Assembly (NCBI GenBank): GCA_028822955.1
Contig: JAPKCL010000004.1
Coordinates: 1 to 30,761, forward strand
Length of the DNA: 30,761 nucleotides
Reading direction: 5' to 3'
Source: Candidatus Poseidoniaceae archaeon
GTDB taxonomy: Archaea > Thermoplasmatota > Poseidoniia > Poseidoniales > Poseidoniaceae
Shown: one piece after another, positions 24,567 to 30,761 of the stretch
How positions within the stretch are numbered: position 1 is the first letter of the stretch
How the letters are laid out: each line of letters opens with the position of its first letter
The notes under the pieces: model-generated
What the model saw: only the letters and a program-made list of their open reading frames with translations
Database searches by the model: none
What the model was told of the DNA's origin: nothing
Made by a program: the position numbers and the translations under genes

Positions 24567-25169
24567 TCAGTCATCGAGTGTTAATTCATTTCCAAACCGG
24601 CTGCCGCGTCGTTGCGGCCGACGAGTTTCTTTCTCTTCTGATGAAGATGGGGGGGTTGGTGATTTTGGAGGAGTTGGTGATTCAAAGACTGGGGTTGTTG
24701 CAGGTTTGGATGGTTGGAGTTGTTCGGCTGCTGCATTGAACTCTTGTGCCAAGTGCGTGATTTTTTCTTCTAAGCTTGCTGACTGCTCAGAAAGATCTTT
24801 GTGAAGCAGCGTGATGTTTTCTTGTCGTTCAACGGTCATGGTAAATGCTTCGGACCATGGTTTTTCACCGAAAACTCCACTGCCTATATCGACAAGTGCG
24901 GTTCCTTCTTCCTTACTTTCATGGATATAATTCAAGGTCACGCCAGAACCAATTGAGAGTTGAGCCCCAGTTTTGCCGGTTTTACTCGACTCTTGGAGGT
25001 GATTGAGAATCCCTGAAGTAACCTGATGCTCATCGATAATGGCTGTCACTTGGTCAATTCGCGAATGGAGGTCTTCGAGTTGTTTTCTATGGGCGTCAAT
25101 AGTGCGCGCCATTTTTTGTAACTCGCTTCGTTCAACCATGCGGCTCACGTAGTCCGAGATGGTTGTCAT
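24567..25169 (-). CDS. pfdA: Prefoldin alpha subunit with extended C-terminal tail
   Basis: Prefoldin alpha is a coiled-coil chaperone subunit that, with the beta subunit, hands unfolded proteins to the thermosome. Two helices (about 10-60 and 115-150) flank a beta hairpin pair marked by LSIGSGVTLNYI and VDIGSGVFGEKP, the alpha-subunit signature. After the second helix comes an unusual tail of about 45 residues rich in Pro, Ser and Thr, then basic (RRPQRRGSR). It is probably disordered and absent from typical archaeal alpha subunits. The start may be the first ATG or Met11. Its position between rpl18a and ftsY is the conserved archaeal order. No clear ribosome site precedes the first ATG. Confidence 0.9.
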   Translation of the reverse strand: MTTISDYVSRMVERSELQKMARTIDAHRKQLEDLHSRIDQVTAIIDEHQVTSGILNHLQESSKTGKTGAQLSIGSGVTLNYIHESKEEGTALVDIGSGVFGEKPWSEAFTMTVERQENITLLHKDLSEQSASLEEKITHLAQEFNAAAEQLQPSKPATTPVFESPTPPKSPTPPSSSEEKETRRPQRRGSRFGNELTLDD

Positions 25170-25189
25170 TCAAGAAGGCGGCGAAAGAT

Positions 25190-25462
25190 TCACTCTTCTT
25201 CGCTTGAAGATGAGATGAGTCCGCCAGCAGCGGCGATTTCTTCACGGAAATGGTCAGTAACACGAGGTTCTGTGGAAGTACGTGGGTCGATTTCTTCAAC
25301 GGATAGAAGGTCAATGGAACGGCGGTTAGCCTTGTGCCGAGAGCCCATGATGGAGTAAGTTCGGTGCTCTGCATCGTTAACATCAGCAGCTGGCAAGTCT
25401 AAAGAAAATTGTTGTCGCACGCTACCAAATGGTGCGACTCCTGTTACGCGATAGGCCTTCAT
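25190..25462 (-). CDS. rpl18a: Large-subunit ribosomal protein L18Ae (LX, L20a)
   Basis: This is a small archaeal/eukaryotic-type ribosomal protein of 90 residues. It begins with MKAYRVTGVAPFG and contains DAEHRTYSIMGSRHKANRRS (about 30-49), followed by IDLLSVEEID. This matches the LX pattern of a short beta strand, then EH-x-YS-x-GS-H with basic residues, then the I-x-V-EEI strand. The C-terminal 20 residues form an acidic/serine tail. It is the first gene of the cluster running into pfdA (20 bases on) and ftsY. A TTTAAG box about 30 bases before the ATG and the lack of a ribosome site suggest a near-leaderless transcript. Confidence 0.9.
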   Translation of the reverse strand: MKAYRVTGVAPFGSVRQQFSLDLPAADVNDAEHRTYSIMGSRHKANRRSIDLLSVEEIDPRTSTEPRVTDHFREEIAAAGGLISSSSEEE

Positions 25463-25486
25463 CGAAGTGGGCGACTCGCAAACCCG

Positions 25487-25494
25487 ACTTAAAC
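25487..25494 (-). promoter_or_regulatory. Candidate TATA box for the rpl18a operon
   Basis: On the minus strand GTTTAAGT lies about 25-32 bases before the rpl18a ATG, an archaeal box A position for a transcript with almost no leader. It would drive the five-gene cluster. The rest of this 100-base intergenic region, shared with the divergent subtilase, shows no other clear signal. Confidence 0.4.
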
Positions 25495-25562
25495 GCGCCG
25501 TCGCGCATTATCTGTAAGATTTGACCACGAGATTGACAAAGTTTGAGGATTCTACAAGATTC

Positions 25563-28500
25563 ATGCGACCCGCTTTGTTTGTCACGATGCTGTTGTTGCT
25601 GCCCCTGGCTCAAGGCCTCGGGTCGTCGTTGTTCCCAGTGGATATTTCGGGAGAAGAGCGCGTGTTGATTCTCGAAGAAGGCGTATGGACGCAAGAACTG
25701 TGGGAATCGCTTGGCGATGTTGGATATGCTCCTTTGCGAATGTTGAGTTCGACCGAAGTATTGGTTTGGAGTTCATCGGATACTGGGCAAGTGCTTGGCA
25801 CCCATGTGGGCGAGGCTCCTGGCGTTCAGTTCAAAGGCGACATAGAGCGTTTTTCTGAATACAAATCGCTTCGGATCGTGTTCGAGCCAAACCTTCCCCC
25901 TGAAGCCGTTCAACAATTAATCACTGTATTTGCCCAATTTGGCATTACACTTGAATCGGATTTCGAACGCTATTCAACAGTAATTCCTCACGTCGAGGTT
26001 GTTGGGTGGGGCGCTGGTTTTTCGGTTCTTGCCGCCATGGATGGTTTGCTTTGGGTTGAGCCTGTACTACCAACTTCTGCGCGCAACGAGCAGGTTGGTT
26101 CATTGCACCAACATGGATTAACTACTGGAAATCCAGCTTGGGAATTGGGACTTAATGGTGAAGGAGTTGTTGTTGCTGTTGCTGATTCAGGCCTCGATGC
26201 AGACCATGCCTGTTTCCGAAACGCAACTGCTGCAGGCGAAGTTGGCTCAATTGGTGAGAATTTATCTGATGGAGTTGGTGTTCCGGGTTTTGATCACCGT
26301 AAGGTATTGTTACTCAACCATTCGATTGATTCTGGTGATACTTCTGGACACTCGGATTATCGCCATGGCACGCACGTTGCAGGAACATTATCATGCTACA
26401 ACATCTATGATATGCGTTCAAACACATTGCCTCAAAACGGCTCCTCGCTTTCCTATGCCACACAACTTATTTTCCAAGATATTGTTTCTGAGGATGGGTG
26501 GGTTCCACCAGATGTTGATGCCTTACTCGTCGAAGCTGGGTTGAACGGCGCTACGCTTCATTCGAATTCATGGGGTGATGCAACTACTGAGTATACTGCG
26601 CGCACTGGTGATTTTGATGCTTGGGCCGCCGAGATGCCTTGGTCGCTTGCGTTCATAGCACCAGGCAACAATGGGGGGCAACTTTTGGAACCGGCAAATG
26701 GAAGAAACGTCGTTGCTGTTGGCGCATCGGTGAAATCAGAGTCATCAGACCGATGGGGGGTTTCTTCAATTGGCCCTACTGAAAGTGGTACAAACGGAAT
26801 CTTCGCCTTGGCTATCGGCTCCTCTGTTCAGTCAGCGCGAGCAGATGGTATGAGTGACTCATACAACGACGAGTTGCGTTCTTCATCGGGTACGAGCATG
26901 GCGACGCCTGCGGCTACAAGCGCCGCAGCAATCATTCAGCAAATGGTGGAGCAAGGTTGGATTTCTGGGAAAGAAAACCGTACGCTTCAATCGATGGGCG
27001 ATTTGCGACCTGAATGGGTTGGTGAGGAGAAGAATATTACAAACAACATCAGCCTTGCTGCTGGTTTTTCTCCTTCGGGCGCATTATTGCGTTCGTTACT
27101 CTCTCTCGCCACTACACCCCTCCCTTCAGATGTAAGAAACGGTGGAAATGGAGGAGCGAACTTACAAAATCATTACGATGGTTGGGGTCAACTTAACCTC
27201 ACGGAATTGATTAACTTCGCAGAACTTGAAGATGCGTTGCATCAGGGGGATGTTTCACCTACAGAGAATCTTTGGATTCACGATTCATTTCGCCTCATCG
27301 ATCAAAGTCCTCAAGCATGGCTACAGCAAAGACAAGGGGATTCTGAGGCTTTGGAAAATTTAGTTGCCTTGCCTTGGAATGGTTCGGGAGCAGAAGGTCC
27401 GTTTTTGAAAAGTGGTGATGTCTTTGTAGAACGGTTCAGTCTTTCGAATGGGTCATTTGATGCTCGGTTAGCGTGGGCCGCAGCGCCCGAGCCCCATCTG
27501 GTCGATGACTTACAACTCATTGTCCGGCTTTCTAATGGTCGGATTGCTGTTGCAAATGAATATCAAAACGATGGGGATTCTACACTCTATCTTTCCCAAA
27601 TGGTAGATTTCTCAAACACAACGACATTTCCGATGACCAATGAGACAACTCTGGCAGTTTCACTTTCTGAAGAAGACCTCATTGGAATCGAATGGGTTGA
27701 AGTTGAAGTTCGTGCCCGATATGTATCACCTGGAAATCAAAACAATTCAGTTGGTATAGATGGGAACAGAGTTGGATTCGGTTTAGCCGTTCAAGGCGTT
27801 CTACGAGATTCGAATTCATGGGAGGACGGGGATGGAGACGGTGTTGCAAACGGTATTGATTTGTGTCCAACTCAAAACGCCTTCGAGTGGGATTCCAATG
27901 CCGATGGTTGCATCGATGATACAGATGGGGATTCAATCCTCGACAACGTCGATGAATGCCCGAGTGAAAACTCAACTGCATACGATAGTGATTCAAATGG
28001 ATGCATCGATGATTCTGACGGTGATGGGGTTTTTGATGATGTGGATTTGTGTTTTACTGTTGTCATATCGCCGTTTTGGCCAGTCGATCTACTCGGTTGT
28101 AGGCCAGTCGATTCACTCCCTTCGATTGATTTTGTTTTATCGCCTGAAGATGGCGGTGAATGGTACGATGCACTGCTTGTTCAATGGAGTGTTGACGATG
28201 ATGAGGGAGATGCATTTGACACGGGTGCTGAAATCCATGTCCTGAATACTTCAAGTTCCGGCGGTTCGTACTCAATCGCCTCCTGCGTAGAACAAAATGT
28301 TCTGAATGGGACTTTTTCATGCACGTGGTATATTCCAAACGACTTGCCGGTGTGGGATATTCGAGGTGAGTTGTTACAGATTGAGGTGTATGCGCAAAGC
28401 CGAAACCTTTCACCTGAAGGCAAGAATGACATGGTGCTCCTTCGCGATGACACTACTTTTACCAGCGATTGGAACAACCCTCTACTCGAAACAAATGAAA

Positions 28501-28709
28501 GAGTGCCTATTGAAGAAGAGGTTGCTGCACAAAACATTCGTATTGCTGGAGCTTTTGCTTGGGGCGCAATGAGTGTTCTTGCTGGCTTTGTGCTGATGTA
28601 CCAGTTAAGTTGGCGCGTTAGGAACGAAAAAGATTGCGAAAATGTTGGAATGGCTTTTGAAGATGGTGCAGGTTACTGTGCTGTGGAGAGTTTGCTTGAA
28701 AACGAGTGA
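25563..28709 (+). CDS. Secreted, membrane-anchored subtilisin-like serine protease (S8) with TSP type-3 repeats
   Basis: This 1048-residue extracellular protease starts with a signal peptide (MRPALFVTMLLLLPLAQGLG). Residues up to about 195 resemble a pro-region. The catalytic triad is Asp208 (VADSGLD), His268 (HGTHVAG) and Ser445 (GTSMATP), with oxyanion Asn369 in PGNNGG, so it looks active. A beta-rich region follows. At about 755-830 lie calcium-binding thrombospondin type-3 repeats (DGDGDGVANGIDLCP, DTDGDSILDNVDECP, DSDGDGVFDDVDLC). A transmembrane helix at about 996-1018 and a short cytoplasmic tail anchor it to the cell. ATG 25563 is chosen for the signal peptide; the frame opens 14 codons earlier. 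A role in breaking down dissolved or particulate protein is likely for a marine heterotroph. Confidence 0.93.
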   Translation: MRPALFVTMLLLLPLAQGLGSSLFPVDISGEERVLILEEGVWTQELWESLGDVGYAPLRMLSSTEVLVWSSSDTGQVLGTHVGEAPGVQFKGDIERFSEYKSLRIVFEPNLPPEAVQQLITVFAQFGITLESDFERYSTVIPHVEVVGWGAGFSVLAAMDGLLWVEPVLPTSARNEQVGSLHQHGLTTGNPAWELGLNGEGVVVAVADSGLDADHACFRNATAAGEVGSIGENLSDGVGVPGFDHRKVLLLNHSIDSGDTSGHSDYRHGTHVAGTLSCYNIYDMRSNTLPQNGSSLSYATQLIFQDIVSEDGWVPPDVDALLVEAGLNGATLHSNSWGDATTEYTARTGDFDAWAAEMPWSLAFIAPGNNGGQLLEPANGRNVVAVGASVKSESSDRWGVSSIGPTESGTNGIFALAIGSSVQSARADGMSDSYNDELRSSSGTSMATPAATSAAAIIQQMVEQGWISGKENRTLQSMGDLRPEWVGEEKNITNNISLAAGFSPSGALLRSLLSLATTPLPSDVRNGGNGGANLQNHYDGWGQLNLTELINFAELEDALHQGDVSPTENLWIHDSFRLIDQSPQAWLQQRQGDSEALENLVALPWNGSGAEGPFLKSGDVFVERFSLSNGSFDARLAWAAAPEPHLVDDLQLIVRLSNGRIAVANEYQNDGDSTLYLSQMVDFSNTTTFPMTNETTLAVSLSEEDLIGIEWVEVEVRARYVSPGNQNNSVGIDGNRVGFGLAVQGVLRDSNSWEDGDGDGVANGIDLCPTQNAFEWDSNADGCIDDTDGDSILDNVDECPSENSTAYDSDSNGCIDDSDGDGVFDDVDLCFTVVISPFWPVDLLGCRPVDSLPSIDFVLSPEDGGEWYDALLVQWSVDDDEGDAFDTGAEIHVLNTSSSGGSYSIASCVEQNVLNGTFSCTWYIPNDLPVWDIRGELLQIEVYAQSRNLSPEGKNDMVLLRDDTTFTSDWNNPLLETNERVPIEEEVAAQNIRIAGAFAWGAMSVLAGFVLMYQLSWRVRNEKDCENVGMAFEDGAGYCAVESLLENE

Positions 28710-28722
28710 CTTCGGAGCATAA

Positions 28723-28827
28723 ATGTATTGGGAATTGTTCAACGAAGCAAGGAATGTAAAGGTGAACCTTGAAGGGTGGTGGCATCCTCGCCGTAATATC
28801 CGCAATGCGGAAGGTGAAGAAAAATGA
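28723..28827 (+). CDS. 34-residue micro-ORF coupled to the actin gene
   Basis: A short ORF begins MYWELFNEARNV and ends NAEGEEK. GGAG at 28714-28717 stands five bases before its ATG, and its TGA overlaps the actin ATG in an ATGA junction (28824-28827). That arrangement is typical of translationally coupled neighbours. The peptide has aromatic residues (WW at 19-20) and a basic segment (HPRRNIR) followed by an acidic end. Family unknown. It could be a small partner of the filament or simply a leader peptide controlling actin translation. Ribosome site and overlap support translation; function is not inferred. Confidence 0.55.
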   Translation: MYWELFNEARNVKVNLEGWWHPRRNIRNAEGEEK

Positions 28828-29828
28828 GTGACCGTCTATATGTTGGAATCGATCTAGGTACCTATCAATCTACAATTGCATCAAGTGCTGGTATCAGCCA
28901 CACAATCGAAACCGTTGTCGGGCGTCCTAAAGACCCCGTAGCACGAAACTTCCTTGGAAAAGATGTCTTGTTTGGAGGCGATGCTCTCAAGAACAAGCTC
29001 GCATGTAACCTCTACCGCCCTATGGCTGCTGGAGTTGCACAGGATGATGAAGCAAATTTGGCTGCTGCCAAGTCCTTTGTATCTCACCTTTTGGAAACTG
29101 TAGACCCTGAAGAATACGATGAAGTATTCGGCGTTATCTGCTCCCCAAGCCACGTCTCATTCACCGACAAGTCAAACCTCGTTGCTACGCTACGTGGACA
29201 AGTTAACGCCATCATGGTCGTTACAGAACCCTTTGCCACCGCCTTTGGTATTGGTGAAATTGCAAGTTCAATTGTTGTTGACATCGGTGCAGGAACAACC
29301 GATATTGCACGAATCTACGGAACTTTCCCAACTGACGAAGACCAAGTCACCATTCAAGAGGCTGGAGACTGGCTCGACAACGAACTCATGGAGCTTATCC
29401 GAAAGAAATACACCGGTGCTCAAGTTACAAAGGACATGGTTCGCAAGTGGAAGGAAGAAGTTTCCTACGTCGGTAGCGAAGACCGCCAAGCAATGGTTGA
29501 ATTGTCCGTTGAAGGAAAGAAGCAAGTCGTCGATATTGGCGACCTTGTCAACCAAGCATGTGAAATGATTATTCCGAAAATCGGAAATGCAATCAAGCGC
29601 ATCGTTGCTGGTGCAGATCCTGAATACCAACCTATCCTCCGAAACAACATCATCCTCTCTGGTGGCGGCTCCTTGATTGAAGGCGTTGCTGCACGAATGG
29701 CTGACGAAATCTCCGACATCGGAGACGTCAATGTTTGGTGTGTTGAAGACCCAATCAACGCAGTTGCTACGGGTGCCCTTCAACTCGCTGGCGAAATGCC
29801 TGATGACATGTTCACTGCAATCAACTGA
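28824..29828 (+). CDS. MamK-like/prokaryotic actin-family filament ATPase
   Basis: This is an actin-fold ATPase of 334 residues. Phosphate-1 loop GIDLGTYQST (8-17), phosphate-2 VVDIGAGTTDIA (151-162) and adenosine motif ILSGGGSLIEGVAARM (277-292) are present, with connecting motif TEPFATAFG (134-142). From memory of the family, several stretches resemble bacterial MamK, the magnetosome-positioning filament, more than MreB or Hsp70. Examples are VVGRPKDPV, the DEDQVTIQEAGDWLD segment after phosphate 2, and DPEYQPILRNNI before the adenosine site. Thermoplasma Ta0583 is another actin homologue worth comparing. GGTGA (28813-28817) is a strong ribosome site inside the upstream micro-ORF. A long coiled-coil protein follows. 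Likely a polymerising cytoskeletal protein for positioning or shape; no magnetosome gene is seen. Confidence 0.88.
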   Translation: MSDRLYVGIDLGTYQSTIASSAGISHTIETVVGRPKDPVARNFLGKDVLFGGDALKNKLACNLYRPMAAGVAQDDEANLAAAKSFVSHLLETVDPEEYDEVFGVICSPSHVSFTDKSNLVATLRGQVNAIMVVTEPFATAFGIGEIASSIVVDIGAGTTDIARIYGTFPTDEDQVTIQEAGDWLDNELMELIRKKYTGAQVTKDMVRKWKEEVSYVGSEDRQAMVELSVEGKKQVVDIGDLVNQACEMIIPKIGNAIKRIVAGADPEYQPILRNNIILSGGGSLIEGVAARMADEISDIGDVNVWCVEDPINAVATGALQLAGEMPDDMFTAIN

Positions 29829-29922
29829 TTGCTGGACTTATTCAAAGGGTAGAAAACCAGCCGTCTAAGGCTTGTTTCAATGGCGAAAGTTCAAGTGTGG
29901 TTGGGCGGCGATAGCCGCTTGT

Positions 29923-30761
29923 ATGACGCTCGACTCTTCCGGAACAAGTGGTATCAATCGAATTGGTGACGCAACAGGCGACGAACGAGCTGCATTGGAA
30001 GGCATGCTCAAAGGATACCCTGTAGAACAACTCGTAGAAGAGGTGCTCATCGCTTGGAATGAGCTCGCTGCTCGAAATGAAGAAATGGTTTCAGTAAAAC
30101 AACGGCTACGTGTTCTCGAACTTGACCTAGCCGAACGCGAGGACATGGTTGCGCCAGAAGTTGCAAGGCTCGCTGAATCTGATGCTGCATTGGAAAACAG
30201 TGAATCCAAAGTGATCCACCTAGAACGATTACTCGGAGATATGCGAGAAGAATTATCTGCACAGCAATCCTCTCTCTCTCACGAAGAACGTGAATCGATG
30301 GCAACTGAAGTTGGTCAATTACGAACTTTAACCACCCAACAAGATGATGTCATCGGAGAAATGGAAGGTCGAATTGGACAAATGGTTGAAGCGCTTGAAC
30401 GGGCTGCGGATGCTGGACTTACCTCTGTTACTGCCGAGGAAGTGCGAAGTTTGAAAGCACAACTCACTACGGCTATTGCGCAAAATGACGCTGAACAAGC
30501 AGCCAATAAAGCGCTTGAAGAAGAGCGCCAGAGACTCCGAGATATTGCCGACCGACTACGAGGCCTTCTCGATGCTCGTGATGGTCGACTGGGTGAACTC
30601 GAAGAACAACTCGAACGGGTAATGCAAGGACCTCGGTCTGTTTCAGCAGAACACGACTACCTCGTCGAACAAATCGACGAACTCAAGCGTCGATTGCTTG
30701 AACGAAACCGAGAATATGATTCGCTCCGCCGTCGAGAACGACGACTTCACAACGATGTGTT
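29923..30761 (+). CDS. Long coiled-coil protein, 3' end beyond the window
   Basis: An open frame of at least 279 codons runs off the right edge. It starts MTLDSSGTSGINRIGDATGD. A short globular start (to about residue 55, including GYPVEQLVEEVLIAWNELAA) leads into an almost continuous heptad-rich coiled coil packed with Glu, Leu, Arg and Gln (for example LRVLELDLAERE, LEEQLERVMQ, LLERNREYDSLRRRER). No membrane segment is seen in this part. It begins 94 bases after the actin stop on the same strand. The frame is also open from TTG 29872, but the ATG gives the more natural start. The end resembles the N-terminal coiled coil of proteasome-activating ATPases or similar, so an AAA module could follow outside the window. 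Otherwise it is a structural or filament-binding partner. Confidence 0.75.
   Translation, partial: MTLDSSGTSGINRIGDATGDERAALEGMLKGYPVEQLVEEVLIAWNELAARNEEMVSVKQRLRVLELDLAEREDMVAPEVARLAESDAALENSESKVIHLERLLGDMREELSAQQSSLSHEERESMATEVGQLRTLTTQQDDVIGEMEGRIGQMVEALERAADAGLTSVTAEEVRSLKAQLTTAIAQNDAEQAANKALEEERQRLRDIADRLRGLLDARDGRLGELEEQLERVMQGPRSVSAEHDYLVEQIDELKRRLLERNREYDSLRRRERRLHNDV

Noticed and set aside
24178..24804. 208-codon serine-rich forward ORF
   Set aside because: It is antisense to ftsY and pfdA; the Ser runs mirror their Glu/Asp-rich codons.
27820..28060. DNA-level repeat in the subtilase gene
   Set aside because: The repetition reflects TSP type-3 protein repeats under coding constraint and is already explained by the domain call.
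29880..29969. ORF starting MAKVQVWLGGD after the actin gene
   Set aside because: It is only 29 codons and overlaps the start of the much longer coiled-coil frame; no ribosome site supports it.

Overview
The window is a gene-dense stretch of archaeal chromosome. Archaeal markers are diphthine synthase (dphB), the L18Ae/LX ribosomal protein next to prefoldin alpha and ftsY, a geranylgeranyl-reductase-family flavoprotein, archaeal Shine-Dalgarno sites (GGTGA/GAGG) and TTTAA-type TATA boxes. The wider gene set points to a marine Thermoplasmatota lineage, most likely Marine Group II (Ca. Poseidoniales): a type II (GlnN/eukaryote-like) glutamine synthetase, a eukaryote-type OMP decarboxylase, a membrane-anchored subtilase with thrombospondin-type-3 calcium repeats, and acidic membrane-anchored hypotheticals. 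The lineage is an inference; no rRNA or tRNA gene is present.

Layout. Positions 1-1741 (+): two uncharacterised membrane-anchored proteins, the first with an unclear 5' end. 1792-3074 (-): a 41-aa zinc-ribbon protein behind a Trm5-type tRNA methyltransferase, divergent from dphB. 3112-6101 (+): dphB and a sodium/solute symporter with an extra C-terminal extracytoplasmic domain. 6103-8448 (-): a PqqB-like metallo-beta-lactamase-fold protein and an AAA+ ATPase. 8595-10349 (+): a large protein of unknown function. 10352-12547 (-): a Cys/Met-metabolism PLP enzyme and an EamA transporter. 12652-16086 (+): geranylgeranyl-reductase-family enzyme, HAD phosphatase, NERD-domain protein and SemiSWEET. 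16077-17090 (-): glutamine synthetase, divergent from an HTH-CBS regulator across an AT-rich intergenic region carrying an inverted repeat. 17914-19750 (-): a lipoprotein X-Pro-dipeptidyl-peptidase-like hydrolase whose 3' end is broken by an inverted duplication. 19832-21971 (+): SDR enzyme, pyrF and a small membrane protein. 21962-25462 (-): an information-processing operon, rpl18a-pfdA-ftsY-DUF1844-membrane-tethered receiver. 25563-28709 (+): subtilase. 28723 to the window end (+): a 34-aa ORF, a MamK-like actin and a long coiled-coil protein, which look like one cytoskeletal operon.

The most notable items are the MamK-like actin operon with its tightly coupled micro-ORF and coiled-coil partner, and the 55-bp inverted-duplication insertion that frameshifts the hydrolase gene. 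Undoing that insertion on paper restores a sensible C-terminus that ends at the neighbouring convergent gene. The receiver/DUF1844 pair attached to the SRP-receptor operon and the symporter's extra domain also deserve a second look. No CRISPR array, insertion sequence, tRNA or rRNA was seen. No gene-free stretch exceeds 300 bases; the longest is the 266-bp glnA/regulator intergenic region.
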